From NCBI GenBank assembly GCA_001310715.1, contig BAXV01000008.1, positions 1 to 64,000 on the forward strand: a stretch of 64,000 nucleotides of DNA, written 5' to 3'. The notes under the pieces were generated by a model. It made no database searches and was not told the DNA's origin. It saw nothing but the letters and a program-made list of their open reading frames with translations. This stretch comes from Pseudovibrio sp. JCM 19062 (GTDB taxonomy: Bacteria; Pseudomonadota; Alphaproteobacteria; Rhizobiales; Stappiaceae). Made by a program: the position numbers and the translations under genes. The first letter of the stretch is position 1, and each line of letters opens with the position of its first letter. Positions 11,063 through 21,382 of the stretch are shown piece by piece.

Positions 11063-14000
11063 TTATTCCGCAGCCGCAAGGCCCAGACGCGCAGCTTTCA
11101 TTTCCTGAAGCGCGCGACGGTATTCAACCGGCATAACTTTCACAAATTTTGGACGCCATTCTTCCCAATTGGCAAGAATGTCTGCTGCCTTGGTGGAGCC
11201 TGTATACTTCACGTGGTTTTCAAGAATGAGACGCAGACGTTCGTCGTCGTGGCGTGTCATGTCAGCAGACAGATCCACACGTCCTTTGTACTCGATGTCG
11301 CCGCCATGGTGGTGCAGCTTCTCAAGCAGATCGTCTTCTTCTTGCACTGGCTGAATGTCTACCATGGCCAGATTACAGCGCGAGTTGAAGGTTTCGTCTT
11401 CGTCCAGAACGTAGGCAACACCGCCGGACATACCTGCCGCGAAGTTGCGACCTGTCTGGCCGATGACCACGACAACGCCGCCAGTCATGTATTCACACCC
11501 ATGGTCGCCAACGCCTTCGACAACTGCAGTTGCACCAGAGTTACGTACAGCGAAACGCTCGCCCGCGACACCGCGGAAGTACACTTCACCGCTGGTTGCA
11601 CCGTAGAGCACGGTGTTGCCGACGATGATGGAGTTCTCTGGCACGATGCGTGTGTTTTCTGGTGGGCGCACAATAATACGTCCGCCTGCAAGACCTTTAC
11701 CAACATAGTCGTTGGCGTCGCCTGCCAGATCAATGGTCACGCCTTTGACAACAAAGGCACCAAATGCCTGACCTGCTGTACCCGTCATAGAGATATGAAT
11801 GGTATCGTCTTTCAGGCCCTTTGCACCGTAGCGTTTTGCAATCTGACCAGAGAGCATTGCGCCGACAGAGCGGTCCACGGATTTGATCTGCGCAGGGAAG
11901 GAGACCTTCTCTTTGCTCTCAAGGGCAGGGGCTGCTTTTTTTTGATAAGCTCGCGATCAAGAATGTCGTTGATCGGGTGTTCCTGTAGCTGGGACCAACG
12001 GCTTTCTTCCTGCGTCGCCTCTGGACGGTAGAAGATTCTGGAGAAATCAAGTCCTTGGGACTTCCAGTGGTTGATCGCAGATTCTTTGTCGAGCATGTCA
12101 GAACGACCGATGATGTCGTCTAGCTTCTTGACGCCGAGTTCTGCCATGAGGCTGCGCAGCTCTTCTGCAACGTAGAAGAAGTAGTTGATGACGTGTTCTG
12201 GAGTGCCTCTGAAACGTTTGCGTAGCACAGGGTCCTGTGTTGCGATGCCAACCGGACAGGTGTTCAGGTGACATTTCCGCATCATCAGACAGCCAGCTGC
12301 AATCAGTGGCGCTGTTGAGAAGCCGTATTCGTCTGCGCCCAGTAGAGCGCCGATGAGAACATCACGACCAGTGCGCAGACCGCCATCTACCTGTAGCGCC
12401 ACGCGGGAGCGCAGACCGTTGAGAACCAGTGTTTGCTGGGTTTCGGCCAGACCCATTTCCCATGGAGAACCTGCATGTTTCAGCGAGGTCAGCGGAGATG
12501 CTCCGGTACCGCCGTCATAACCGGATACCGTGATGTGGTCGGCTCGTGCTTTTGCAACACCAGCTGCAACCGTACCCACGCCGACTTCAGACACCAGTTT
12601 CACGGAGATGTCCGCAACTGGGTTTACGTTCTTTAGATCATAGATCAGCTGTGCCAGATCTTCGATTGAATAGATGTCGTGGTGTGGTGGCGGTGAGATT
12701 AGACCAACACCCGGAGTGGAGTGACGGGTTTTTGCGATCACTGCGTCCACTTTGTGGCCCGGCAGCTGTCCACCTTCACCCGGCTTGGCACCTTGCGCCA
12801 CCTTAATCTGGATCATGTCAGAGTTGACCAGATACTCGGTGGTTACGCCAAAGCGGCCAGATGCAACCTGTTTGATTGCGGAACGCATCGGGTTTGGTGA
12901 TCCATCCGGTAGTGGGTTGAAGCGCTCTGCTTCTTCTCCGCCTTCACCGGTGTTGGATTTACCGCCGATCTTGTTCATGGCAATCGCAAGCGAGGTATGT
13001 GCTTCGCGAGAAATGGAGCCGAAGGACATAGCGCCGGTTGAGAAGCGCTTGACGATGTCTTCTGCGGATTCAACTTCATCGATGCTGATCGGAGTACGGC
13101 CCATCTCTTCCGCAGATTTGACACGGAACATGCCACGGATGGTGAAGCGGCCGGAGCTTTCGTTCACTTCCTTGGCAAACTCCAGATACTTTTCTGGCAA
13201 GTTGTTGCGAACCGCATGTTGAAGCGTTGCGATGCTGTCTGGGGTCCACATGTGGTTTTCACCACGGGTCCGGTAGGCGTAATCGCCGCCAACATCCAAA
13301 GACCGACGCAGGATTGGAATATCGTCGAACGCATCGCGGTGACGAAGAACTGTTTCCTCTGCCACTTCTTTCAGGCCAATGCCTTCGATGGTGGTTGCGG
13401 TTCCGAAGAAGTACTTCTTGATGAAGGTTGAGTTCAGGCCAACAGCGTCAAAGATCTGCGCACCACAGTAAGATTGATAGGTGGAGATGCCCATCTTGGA
13501 CATGACTTTGAGTATGCCTTTGTTGATGGCCTTGATGTAGCGGGAAACGACTTCATGCTCATCCACTTCTTCAGGGAAATTGCCTTCAGAATGCATTGAG
13601 CGGATTGTTTCAAACGCGAGATACGGGTTGATTGCCTCTGCACCGTAACCGGCCAGTACGCAGAAGTGATGGACTTCGCGGGCTTCACCGGTTTCGACCA
13701 CAAGACCAACAGAGGTGCGAAGACCTTTGCGGATCAGATAGTTATGAACTGCTGCAGTTGCCAGCAGTGCAGGGATTGCGATGCGGGCACGTGAGATTAC
13801 ACGGTCAGACAGGATGATGATGTTGTAGCCACCATGAACCGCTTTCTCGGCGCGTGCACACAGGCGTTCAAGTGCAGCCTCCATGCCCTCTGTTCCCTTC
13901 TCCGAAGAGTAGGTGATGTCGAGGGTCTTTGTCTGGAACTGATTGTCTGCAATGTCACCGATTGCGCGGATCTTTTCCAGATCAGCGTTGGTGAGGATCG

Positions 14001-15771
14001 GCTGACGGACTTCCAGACGTTTGGAGGTAGACAGACCTTTCAGGTCAAACAAGTTTGGGCGCGGCCCGATGAAGGAAACGAGGCTCATCACCAGTTCTTC
14101 GCGGATCGGATCGATTGGCGGGTTGGTCACCTGCGCAAAGTTCTGCTTGAAGTAGGTATACAGAAGTTTGGATTTGTCAGAGAGCACGGACACTGGTGTG
14201 TCAGTTCCCATGGAACCCAGAGCTTCCTGACCAACTGTTGCCATTGGCTGCATGAGAAGCTTGATGTCTTCCTGCGTGTAGCCAAAAGCCTGCTGGCGGT
14301 CGAGAAGAGTTTCACCAGCGACCGGCGCGCGTTCACGCACAGGTTGTAGATCTTCAAGAACCATCTGCGTGCGGTGCAGCCAGTCTTTGTATGGGTTGGC
14401 GGTAGAGAGCTGGCGCTTAATGTCCTCGTCGGAAATAATGCGGCCTTCTTCCAGATCGATCAGAAGCATCTTGCCTGGCTGGAGACGCCATTTTTGCACG
14501 ATCTTCTCTTCAGGAATATCCAGAACGCCAACTTCAGAAGACATGATAACGAAATCGTCGTCTGTTACGATGTAGCGGGCAGGACGCAGACCATTACGGT
14601 CAAGGGTCGCGCCGATCTGGCGACCATCAGTAAAGGCAACCGCTGCAGGTCCGTCCCATGGTTCCATGATCGAGGCATGGTACTGGTAGAAGGAGCGGCG
14701 GTTTTCGTCCATCAACGGATTGCCAGCCCAAGCTTCAGGGATCAGCATCATCGCTGCATGCGCAAGGGAATAGCCGCCGGTTGTGAGGAACTCCAAGGCG
14801 TTATCGAAGCAGGCGGTATCAGACTGACCTTCGTAAGAAATTGGCCAGAGCTTGTTAATGTCGTCGCCGAACGCAGGAGATGACACTGATGCCTGACGGG
14901 CGGCCATCCAGTTGACGTTGCCGCGCAAGGTGTTGATTTCACCGTTGTGCGCAACCATGCGGTATGGGTGAGCCAAGTCCCAAGACGGGAAGGTGTTGGT
15001 TGAGAAGCGCTGGTGGACCAATGCCAGAGCAGAGACATAGCGCTCGTCACGCAGATCATCATAGTAGGCGCCAAGCTGGTAGGCGAGGAACATGCCTTTA
15101 TAAACGATTGTGCGGCTGGAGAACGAAACGATGTAGAAGCCTTTTTCTACTGCGTCGGATTTCTCGCGCACAACGTTGGAGATGACCTTGCGCAGAATAA
15201 AGAGGCGGCGCTCCAGAATATCGCCATCGGTGTTGTCAGGTAGCGTTACGAACAGTTGGCGGGAGACCGGTTCGGTCGCTGCAATATCCGGAGCCTTTGA
15301 CAAAGAAGAATTGTCGACCGGAACATCACGCCAGCCTAATACTTCAAGACCTTCCTCGGAAACACATTCAGTAACGATGCTTTCGCACTGTTCGCGGAGC
15401 TTTTTGTCTTGAGGGAGGAAGAAGAAGGCTACGCCGTATTGGTCAGCGTCTGGAAGATCAAATCCAATCTTCGCACAGTCTTCTTTAAATAACTCGTGTG
15501 GGATCTGGGTCAGCATCCCTGCGCCGTCGCCCATCAATGGGTCGGCGCCCACTGCGCCACGGTGTGTCAGGTTTTCAACGATCTGCAGGCCGCTTTGTAC
15601 CACATGGTGAGATTTTGCGCCTTTGAGGTTCGCAATAAAGCCAACGCCACATGCGTCGTGTTCTTTGGCTGGATTGTAAAGCCCCTCAGTGGCAGCAGTG
15701 CGGAGTTTTTCCGTAACGGTGCCTTTTGTGGTAGCACGGGTTTTTATAGTTTCCCCTCCACTCATATGCAT
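11063..15771 (-). CDS. gltB: Glutamate synthase (NADPH) large subunit (frame broken once)
   Basis: About 1,569 residues. A short propeptide precedes [12 protein letters not shown]; Cys41 from the chosen start becomes the N-terminal nucleophile of the glutaminase domain. The central and FMN-binding domains contain [17 protein letters not shown], and the 3Fe-4S cysteines sit in [15 protein letters not shown]. The C-terminal GXGXG beta-helix domain includes [11 protein letters not shown]. The frame breaks in an eight-T run at 11936-11943; the remaining 290 residues continue in frame to 11063. ATG 15771 is chosen because AAGGAGG lies just upstream; 15840 is an in-frame alternative. It transfers ammonia from glutamine to 2-oxoglutarate, and gltD follows. 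Confidence 0.96.
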
Positions 15772-16468
15772 CGTGTTTCCTCCTTGTTCTGCCATTTTGG
15801 CCTCACTTTCACTCATCTCAATGTGACCGGCAAAGGTCACTTCCTCGTTCGGGTCGCGTGGATGTCTTCCTCGCGGCTCGTTCGAAGCCCCGGCACGGCT
15901 TGCCCCGGATCTGTCGAATGAAGCACGGCCTCTGTGTTGTAGGGCCGCCCATTCGGAGTTTCCTCCGATTTATCTTACCCCTTTGGCGCATGCATTGCGA
16001 TATGTCCGCAGAGCACACATTTGGGGGAGAATGTGGCGGCGTTGGGAACGCGCCTACATTCTTCTTGTTTGCGTTGGTCGGATCTCTGAGGTGGATCAGC
16101 TGGAAGGTGTATTCCAAGTCACCATCAACGCGTACGGGATAATAAGGACAGCACTCCTGTCCTTTTCCGCTTCGCGAACATGCCAGATTTAAAGAGGTAG
16201 AGCAAGAGCATTTCAGGAAGTCTTTATTCCTATTCTTTTAATTTTATTAGGCCGTTTGTCGCATTGCCACCTAAAACTCAATTTAGATGCAATAATATTT
16301 CAACTATTCACGAACCTGTGAGGGCGATGACCAGAATTTGTTGATTTAATCGCGTGCGAATAACAGGCCTTTGATTTCCCATTGATCGTTTTGTTTGCCA
16401 AAACTATCTGCAGGGGTGGGCCAAATCTATAGAGCACATCGTCGAATTTCAACTTGAGGAGTTTTGAA
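15772..16468. other. Intergenic region between divergent gltB and bufferin operon
   Basis: About 700 bases with no gene I can support. It must carry both divergent promoters. I see a short hairpin AAGGACAG/CTGTCCTT at 16144-16164 followed by four T, which could be a weak terminator or leader structure, and a small CGGAG/CTCCG hairpin near 15953-15967. Open frames on the plus strand here (for example about 15858-16142) have no ribosome-binding site and unlikely composition. No recognisable metal-regulator operator is visible upstream of bufA. Confidence 0.5.
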
Positions 16469-16762
16469 ATGTCTCAGAAAATGTTTTCTGCTGCTGTTCT
16501 GGCAACTGCTGTTACTGCTGCTGTCGCTGGTGCGAACATCAGCGTTGCTCAAGCTGCTGCTAAAGAAAAGTGCTACGGTGTTTCTCTTGCTGGGGAGAAC
16601 GACTGCAAAGCCGGCGCTGGCACAACATGTGCGGGTACATCCACTGTTGATTATCAAGGCAATGCTTGGACACTCGTACCAGCTGGCACCTGCGAGAGCA
16701 TGGAACTTCCTGGCGACCGGAAAGGCTCTTTGACTGAACTTACCCGCGATCTACCAAGTTAA
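16469..16762 (+). CDS. bufA1: Bufferin-type precursor peptide (BufA1 / DUF2282 family)
   Basis: A 97-residue protein. An N-terminal signal peptide (residues 1 to about 30, ending VAQAAA) is followed by a small core with four cysteines at residues 35, 46, 54 and 75, in the contexts [30 protein letters not shown] and PAGTCESM. This spacing is the hallmark of the DUF2282 family. Known members (bufferins) are exported RiPPs whose central cysteines are modified by an MNIO enzyme and which sequester copper. GAGGA lies 8 bases before the ATG. It heads a four-gene unit with bufB, bufC and doxX. The metal and the modification in this strain are inferences. The frame is intact. Confidence 0.88.
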   Translation: MSQKMFSAAVLATAVTAAVAGANISVAQAAAKEKCYGVSLAGENDCKAGAGTTCAGTSTVDYQGNAWTLVPAGTCESMELPGDRKGSLTELTRDLPS

Positions 16763-16789
16763 GCTCTTTAACTAACATTCTACCGCGCT

Positions 16790-16818
16790 GCACCGGGGCG
16801 GGTTGTCTCCTCCGGTGC
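16790..16818 (+). promoter_or_regulatory. Hairpin between bufA1 and bufB (partial attenuator)
   Basis: GCACCGG at 16790-16796 pairs perfectly with CCGGTGC at 16812-16818. It sits in the 81-base gap between precursor and enzyme genes and lacks a strong T run. It may reduce read-through or protect the precursor mRNA 3' end so that the peptide is made in excess over the enzymes. Confidence 0.5.
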
Positions 16819-16843
16819 TTCGTTAAGAAGCAGCTGCCAAAAA

Positions 16844-17758
16844 ATGGGGTGCGGATATGGTTGCACAACGGTCAATGCAAAACTACCTGCACGAGGTGGC
16901 GTCGGCTTAAAGGCTGATCACTACCGTACCATTCTCAATGACAAGCCTGATGTGGGCTTCTTCGAGGTTCACGCGGAGAACTACATGGGTGCCGGCGGGC
17001 CTCCGCACGGTTACCTTGAAGCGATCCGTCGGGATTATCCTCTTTCTGTTCATGGTGTCGGCCTGTCCATTGGCGGTGCGGATCCTCTGAACAAAGATCA
17101 CCTTGCCCGGGTAAAAGGCGTTGTTGACCGGTATGATCCGGGGCTCTTTAGCGAGCATCTGGCTTGGTCAACGCATGATGCCGAGTATTTCAATGACCTT
17201 CTGCCGTTACCTTATACAGATGCGACTTTGCAGCAGGTTGTTGAGCATATTGATGAAGTTCAGACCTACCTTGGTCGCCAAATGTTGCTTGAAAACCCAA
17301 GTGCTTACGTGTTTTTCGAAGAGAGCACCTTCGAGGAGACCGAGTTTCTTCGTGAAATTGTGAAGCGGACTGGCTGCGCGCTACTGCTGGACGTGAACAA
17401 TGTTTTTGTTTCAGCGACGAACTCCGGCAGCTCACCTGACGACTATATCGACCGATTTCCGGTTGAGCATGTTCATGAAATTCATCTTGGTGGACACGCT
17501 CCCGAAACCGATGAGGCGGGGTATCCCCTTCTTATCGACGCACATGATCGCAAAGTTGCTGATCCTGTGTGGGCACTCTATGCGCGGACGATGGATCGGA
17601 CGGGGCCTCTACCCACACTTATTGAGTGGGATGCAAACGTTCCTAGTTGGGAGATACTGTCATATGAAGCCGCGCAAGCTGATGTGGTGATTCAATCTCA
17701 CATCAAGGCGCATGCAGAAGCTTCAGAAGAGCGGGGTGACCATGTCTCAGGTGACTGA
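16844..17758 (+). CDS. bufB: MNIO-family RiPP-modifying enzyme (BufB, DUF692/UPF0276)
   Basis: A 304-residue TIM-barrel protein of the multinuclear non-heme iron oxidase family. Recognisable blocks in order are [14 protein letters not shown] (14-27), [11 protein letters not shown] (39-49), [11 protein letters not shown] (68-78), SEHLAW (103-108), LENPSAY (149-155), [10 protein letters not shown] (181-190), [10 protein letters not shown] (212-221), DAHD (232-235) and EWD (261-263). These carry the His, Glu, Asp and Asn residues expected at the iron site. In bufferin systems this enzyme oxidises core cysteines to thiooxazole-type products. Only ATG 16844 is in frame; a start at 16857 with one missing A would also give a sensible N-terminus. 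It overlaps bufC by 17 bases. Confidence 0.93.
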   Translation: MGCGYGCTTVNAKLPARGGVGLKADHYRTILNDKPDVGFFEVHAENYMGAGGPPHGYLEAIRRDYPLSVHGVGLSIGGADPLNKDHLARVKGVVDRYDPGLFSEHLAWSTHDAEYFNDLLPLPYTDATLQQVVEHIDEVQTYLGRQMLLENPSAYVFFEESTFEETEFLREIVKRTGCALLLDVNNVFVSATNSGSSPDDYIDRFPVEHVHEIHLGGHAPETDEAGYPLLIDAHDRKVADPVWALYARTMDRTGPLPTLIEWDANVPSWEILSYEAAQADVVIQSHIKAHAEASEERGDHVSGD

Positions 17759-18578
17759 TAGCACTCAGGAAAACGTTACAGTGAAAGGGCTTAGCGTTCC
17801 TTTGCAAGATTCTCAGTCGAACCTGCAAGGTTTTGATAGGTTTTCTGACGGACTGATGAACCCTGACATACCTGTGCCTGATGGTGTTGTTGGTCGCGAT
17901 GGGCGTCCATCCGAGAAGCGTTATGGCGTCTACCGCAATAATGTTATGGCAAGTTTGATTGACGCATTAGCGGCCAATTTTCCAGCGGTACATGATTTGG
18001 TCGGGCGTGATTACTTCCGGGCGCTGGCTGCAGAGTTCATTCGCCAACATCCGCCGGAGCAACCTGTTCTGAGCGAATTTGGCGGCGACTTCTCCGAGTT
18101 CATCAGCACCTTTCCTCCGCTTGCAAACTATCCTTATCTGAAGGATGTGGCTGGGATGGAATGGGCGTGGTTACGTGTGTATCACGGTGCAGATGCAACA
18201 CCTGTTGCACCGGATGTTCTGACATCCATTGATCCTGCACACCTTGGGGATGCGGTGTTTACGCCTATTCCTGCACATAGACTGATTTACTCCCGTTTTC
18301 CGCTCAGCAAGATCTGGAAGCAGACACGCTCGGATCAGGTGGAAGGCTTTACGCCGGAAACTGATCAAGCGATTTTGATTTGTCGCCCGGATATGGACGT
18401 GACACTGACCGGCTTGCCTCAGGACGTGGCAGCATTCGCTGATTTGTTGTTTTTCGGCAAGACATTGGGTGAAGCTGTTGAAGCGGTTGTGTCAGCTTAC
18501 GAAGATTTTGACCTGTCACAGGCATTGGGCAGCCTGCTGGGAGCGCGTGTTTTTGCGTGTGTCGACATCAAAGAGTAA
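17742..18578 (+). CDS. bufC: MNIO partner protein (BufC, DUF2063 family)
   Basis: A 278-residue protein of the DUF2063 family. The N-terminal DNA-binding-like domain includes [44 protein letters not shown] and [13 protein letters not shown], all characteristic, followed by a second domain (residues about 150-278). Family members act with MNIO enzymes as recognition and tethering partners for the precursor peptide. ATG 17742 is preferred over GTG/TTG alternatives upstream; it overlaps the end of bufB by 17 bases in another frame, which suggests translational coupling. No catalytic residue is expected. Intact. Confidence 0.9.
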   Translation: MSQVTDSTQENVTVKGLSVPLQDSQSNLQGFDRFSDGLMNPDIPVPDGVVGRDGRPSEKRYGVYRNNVMASLIDALAANFPAVHDLVGRDYFRALAAEFIRQHPPEQPVLSEFGGDFSEFISTFPPLANYPYLKDVAGMEWAWLRVYHGADATPVAPDVLTSIDPAHLGDAVFTPIPAHRLIYSRFPLSKIWKQTRSDQVEGFTPETDQAILICRPDMDVTLTGLPQDVAAFADLLFFGKTLGEAVEAVVSAYEDFDLSQALGSLLGARVFACVDIKE

Positions 18579-18646
18579 AATTGGTTGCAAGGTGTCCGGG
18601 CGGTGAGGCTCTTGCATGTGGTTGGAAGCATCAAAGGGGGAAACCG

Positions 18647-19243
18647 ATGAGAATGCTTGTAAATCTGTATCAAGGTATATTTGGCTGGCTGGAACGGGTG
18701 ACAGACGACTGGTTTCTCGGTCTAACCGCGCGGTTCCTTTTTGCGGGCATTCTATTCATGTACTTTTGGAAGTCCGCCATGACCAAATTGGGGGATGGTT
18801 TCTTTGGTTTCTTGTTTCCTAGCGCTGGTGCTTATGCGCAGATCTTGCCCCAGATCACTGAAGCGGCTAGTTACGATGTCTCGCAGATCCCATTTTTCCC
18901 ATATGGCCTGATCGTTCTGCTTGGAATGTGGGCTGAGATCATCATTCCTATTTTGATTGTTGTGGGCTTGTTCACACGAGCTGCGAGTGTCGGTTTTATT
19001 GGCTTTGTGATTGTCATGTCAGTTGTGGATGTGGTTGGGCATGGTGTTGGCGCGGCAACAATCGGGGCGTTTTTTGACGGTAATCCGTCTTCCATGATTG
19101 TTGACCAGCGGTCCCTTTGGATCTTCCTTGCAATTGTGCTTGTGATCCGCGGTCCTGGCGTATTCTCTCTGGATTGGGTGCTGGGGAAATGGTTCTGTGA
19201 ACAGCAGGCGGCTGGTGTTACGGATGCCAATAGCCCAAGGTAG
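18647..19243 (+). CDS. DoxX-family membrane protein
   Basis: A 198-residue membrane protein with four hydrophobic segments (residues about 24-42, 84-107, 110-130 and 158-175) and the DoxX signature LTARFLFAGILFMYFWKS near the N-terminus, plus LLGMWAEIIIPILIVVGLFTR. AAGGGGG lies a few bases upstream of the ATG. It is 68 bases after bufC on the same strand and precedes the operon terminator. DoxX proteins are frequent fourth members of bufferin loci and may handle redox or quinone-linked thiol chemistry at the membrane; the exact role is not settled. Confidence 0.85.
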   Translation: MRMLVNLYQGIFGWLERVTDDWFLGLTARFLFAGILFMYFWKSAMTKLGDGFFGFLFPSAGAYAQILPQITEAASYDVSQIPFFPYGLIVLLGMWAEIIIPILIVVGLFTRAASVGFIGFVIVMSVVDVVGHGVGAATIGAFFDGNPSSMIVDQRSLWIFLAIVLVIRGPGVFSLDWVLGKWFCEQQAAGVTDANSPR

Positions 19244-19288
19244 GGATCCTCTCAAGAGCTGACCAAGCTGCCAGCTTCCCTACATATC

Positions 19289-19326
19289 AAAGAGCGTATC
19301 ACAAATGCGGTGCTGCGCTCTTTTTC
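19289..19326 (+). terminator. Rho-independent terminator of the bufferin operon
   Basis: AAAGAGCG at 19289-19296 pairs with CGCTCTTT at 19316-19323, followed by a short T run. It closes the bufA1-bufB-bufC-doxX unit. Confidence 0.7.
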
Positions 19327-19377
19327 GTTTTCTTATAAATGGCTTGAGTTTCCTTGGTTTATTGCTATTCAAGCCCT

Positions 19378-20416
19378 ATGATTTTTGCGAGTGATAACTG
19401 GGCAGGTGCGACGAGTGCAGTAATGACAGCTCTCTCGAACCACACAGGCGGCTTTGCCACCGCTTACGGGGTTGATCCTTTGAGCCGCGCTATTGAGCAG
19501 CAGTTCAATGATCTCTTTGAAAAAGAAGTTGCTGTGTTTCTGGTTTCGACCGGTACTGCGGCCAATTCTCTGGCGCTTGCTACCTATGCAAAGCCGGGTG
19601 GGACGGTGTTCTGCCATGAAGATGCGCATATCAATATAGATGAATGCCATGCACCGGAGTTTTTTTACCGGTGGTAATAAGCTGGTCGGTATCGGCGGGG
19701 CACATGGTAAACTTACGCCTGACGCTCTGCGTACGGCTATGGACAAAGTGCCTGACAACAATCCAATGCATGGTCGTCCTGCTGCTGTGTCGATCTCTCA
19801 GGTAACCGAGTACGGCACCATCTACCAGCTGGATGAGATTCAGGCGCTGGCGGATGTAGCGCATTCCCGCAATGTGCCATTGCATATGGATGGTGCCCGC
19901 TTTGCGAACGCATTGGTGTCGCTAGATGTTTCTCCGGCTGAGATGACTTGGAAATCCGGTGTGGACGTGCTGTCCTTCGGTGGTACCAAGAATGGGTGTT
20001 GGTGTGCAGAAGCTGTTGTCTTCTTCAATCCGGAAGAGGCAGAGGGTTTTGAGTATCTAAGGAAGCGTGCAGCACAGGTCTTCTCTAAAGCGCGTTTCAT
20101 TTCCGCGCAGTTTGAAGGCTACTTAAAGGATGACAGCTGGCTGGCGACAGCTCGCCACGCTAACGATATGTGTATGCGCCTTGCCAATGGGATGCGTGAT
20201 ATTGATGGTGTGCGGCTACCAATTGAGCCAGAGGCAAATGAGTTGTTCCCGGTCTTCACCAAGGCACAGGCTGCGCGCTTGCAGGCTGCGGGTGCGAAAT
20301 TCTATGAGGTTCCTGCGGATTTTGTTTCCGAGGACGAAGTATTCCTTCGCCTTGTGACATGCTTTGCCACCACGCCTGAACAGGTCGACGAGTTCCTGAC
20401 GCATCTGCGTGGGTAG
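19378..20416 (+). CDS. ltaE: Low-specificity L-threonine aldolase (frame broken)
   Basis: A fold-type I PLP enzyme. FASDNWAGATSAVMTAL opens the protein, FLVSTGTAANSLALATY forms the cofactor-phosphate region, LHMDGARFANALVSL carries the PLP-contacting Asp, and LSFGGTKNGCWCAEAV contains the Schiff-base Lys. It splits L-threonine or L-allo-threonine into glycine and acetaldehyde. The frame breaks in a seven-T run at 19660-19666, where corrected reading gives HAPEFFTGGNKL. About 346 residues, normal for the family. No clear ribosome-binding site precedes ATG 19378. It stands alone between two terminators. Confidence 0.93.
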
Positions 20417-20522
20417 CTATGTCAAATTGCTTGCATCTCGATTGCGTCTGATGATTGGAGTGTGGGTGTCTCTTTAGCGCGATGATGGAAGATTGCTGAT
20501 TTTGTTGAAGGGCGCATAAAAG

Positions 20523-20550
20523 AACGCCCCGCTGGGGCAAGCGGGGCGTT
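20523..20550. terminator. Strong GC-rich terminator, usable on both strands
   Basis: AACGCCCCGC at 20523-20532 pairs perfectly with GCGGGGCGTT at 20541-20550. The plus strand ends ltaE transcription with a modest T run; the minus strand has the better T tract and closes the putative structured RNA downstream of hsp20. Confidence 0.8.
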
Positions 20551-20745
20551 TATTGTGTCTGGCCTTAATCGGGGGGAGAGATAGCCAGACAGATCCGCAT
20601 GGGAGTAGTGCGGAGGAGGAACCTGTTGATTTAGTGGGGATTGGTTGGCAGGGGCGTACCAACCAATCTTTGAGAGATTTTCCAGAATGTTACAAGGGGG
20701 CCACTCGCGAGGTCGGGAGTTTGGGAGGAAGGTCCTCGCGAGGCT
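20523..20745 (-). ncRNA. Putative five-hairpin sRNA or hsp20 3' RNA with C-rich anti-SD-like loops
   Basis: Directly after the hsp20 stop on the minus strand, about 220 bases form five separate perfect stems: CTCGCGAGG/CCTCGCGAG (20704-20712 with 20734-20742), TTGGTTGG/CCAACCAA (20641-20648 with 20659-20666), CCGCA/TGCGG (20595-20599 with 20609-20613), GTCTGGC/GCCAGAC (20557-20563 with 20584-20590), and the terminator. Read on the minus strand, the loops and linkers are pyrimidine-rich: CTTCCTCCC, GCCCCT, CTACTCCCA with adjacent TTCCTCCTCC, and CTCTCCCCCC. Alphaproteobacterial sRNAs with CUCCUCCC loops that bind Shine-Dalgarno sequences look like this. No ORF occupies it. It could be processed from the hsp20 transcript. 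Family unassigned. Confidence 0.6.
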
Positions 20746-20753
20746 GTCGGTTA

Positions 20754-21218
20754 TTAGTGAGCTACTGTTTCGCCTTCAATCTGCTTCGGTTCTTTTTTGT
20801 CTCCTGCTGTGATGTTGATTTTGCGCGGCTTCATTGCCTCAGGAATTTCTCTGATGAGGTCAATGTGGAGCAGTCCATGCTCCAGACTTGCGCCAATCAC
20901 TTTCACATATTCCGCGATTTGGAAGTGGCGTTCAAAAGCGCGGGAGGCGATGCCGCGATAAAGAACTTCCTTTTCGTCGCCTTCAGGCTTTTTCTCGCCG
21001 GAAACAGTCAAGACATGCTCTTTTGCTTCAATCGTCAGTTCATCTTCCTTGAAACCAGCGACTGCCATGGAGATGCGGTAGGCGCTCTCTCCTGTGCGCT
21101 CAATGTTATAGGGAGGATAAGCTGATCCCTGCTGTTCCGTTCCTGCATCCAGCATGGAGAAAAGGCGGTCGAAACCAACAGTAGAACGGTAGAGGGGAGT
21201 AAGATCGAAATGACGCAT
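20754..21218 (-). CDS. Small heat-shock protein, Hsp20/IbpA family
   Basis: A 154-residue alpha-crystallin-domain protein: PPYNIERTGESAYRISMAVA, GFKEDELTIEAKEHVLTVSG, YRGIASRAFERHFQIAEYV and ASLEHGLLHIDLIREIPE, followed by KPRKINI. This is the IbpA class typical of Proteobacteria; it holds unfolding proteins for DnaK/ClpB. The start MRHFDLTPLYRSTVGFDRLF is canonical, with GAGGA 9 bases upstream. An RpoH-type promoter and a long leader with a ROSE-like structure lie upstream, and a structured RNA lies downstream, so control by both transcription and RNA temperature sensing is likely. Intact. Confidence 0.95.
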   Translation of the reverse strand: MRHFDLTPLYRSTVGFDRLFSMLDAGTEQQGSAYPPYNIERTGESAYRISMAVAGFKEDELTIEAKEHVLTVSGEKKPEGDEKEVLYRGIASRAFERHFQIAEYVKVIGASLEHGLLHIDLIREIPEAMKPRKINITAGDKKEPKQIEGETVAH

Positions 21219-21375
21219 TTTATTTGTCCTCTTTTACGTGACCTTCTGGTCATATGAGCAACGCTCACCGTTCGCCGCAAAGCGCGCGGACGATGAAATT
21301 TTCCTTTTGCTTACAGTGCCTTCCCATCATTGGCGAAGGTTCTAAGCGGTGACAGACCCACTCTGTGGCGCCTGT
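21219..21375 (-). promoter_or_regulatory. Probable ROSE-type RNA thermometer in the hsp20 leader
   Basis: The leader from the predicted start site to ATG 21218 is about 155 bases. Near its 3' end, TTGCTC (minus strand, 21256-21261) can pair with the Shine-Dalgarno GAGGA (21227-21231), leaving the G-G mismatch characteristic of ROSE elements. Between them lies a perfect 5-bp helix with a four-base loop, TGACC/GGTCA (21239-21252), which positions the two strands. ROSE elements are common upstream of alphaproteobacterial small heat-shock genes. Upstream helices were not modelled. Confidence 0.6.
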
Positions 21376-21382
21376 GATTTTG

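Noticed and set aside
15858..16142. Plus-strand open frame of 94 codons upstream of the bufferin operon
   Set aside because: No ribosome-binding site, Cys/Arg/Pro-skewed composition and no family resemblance; it lies in the gltB leader region.
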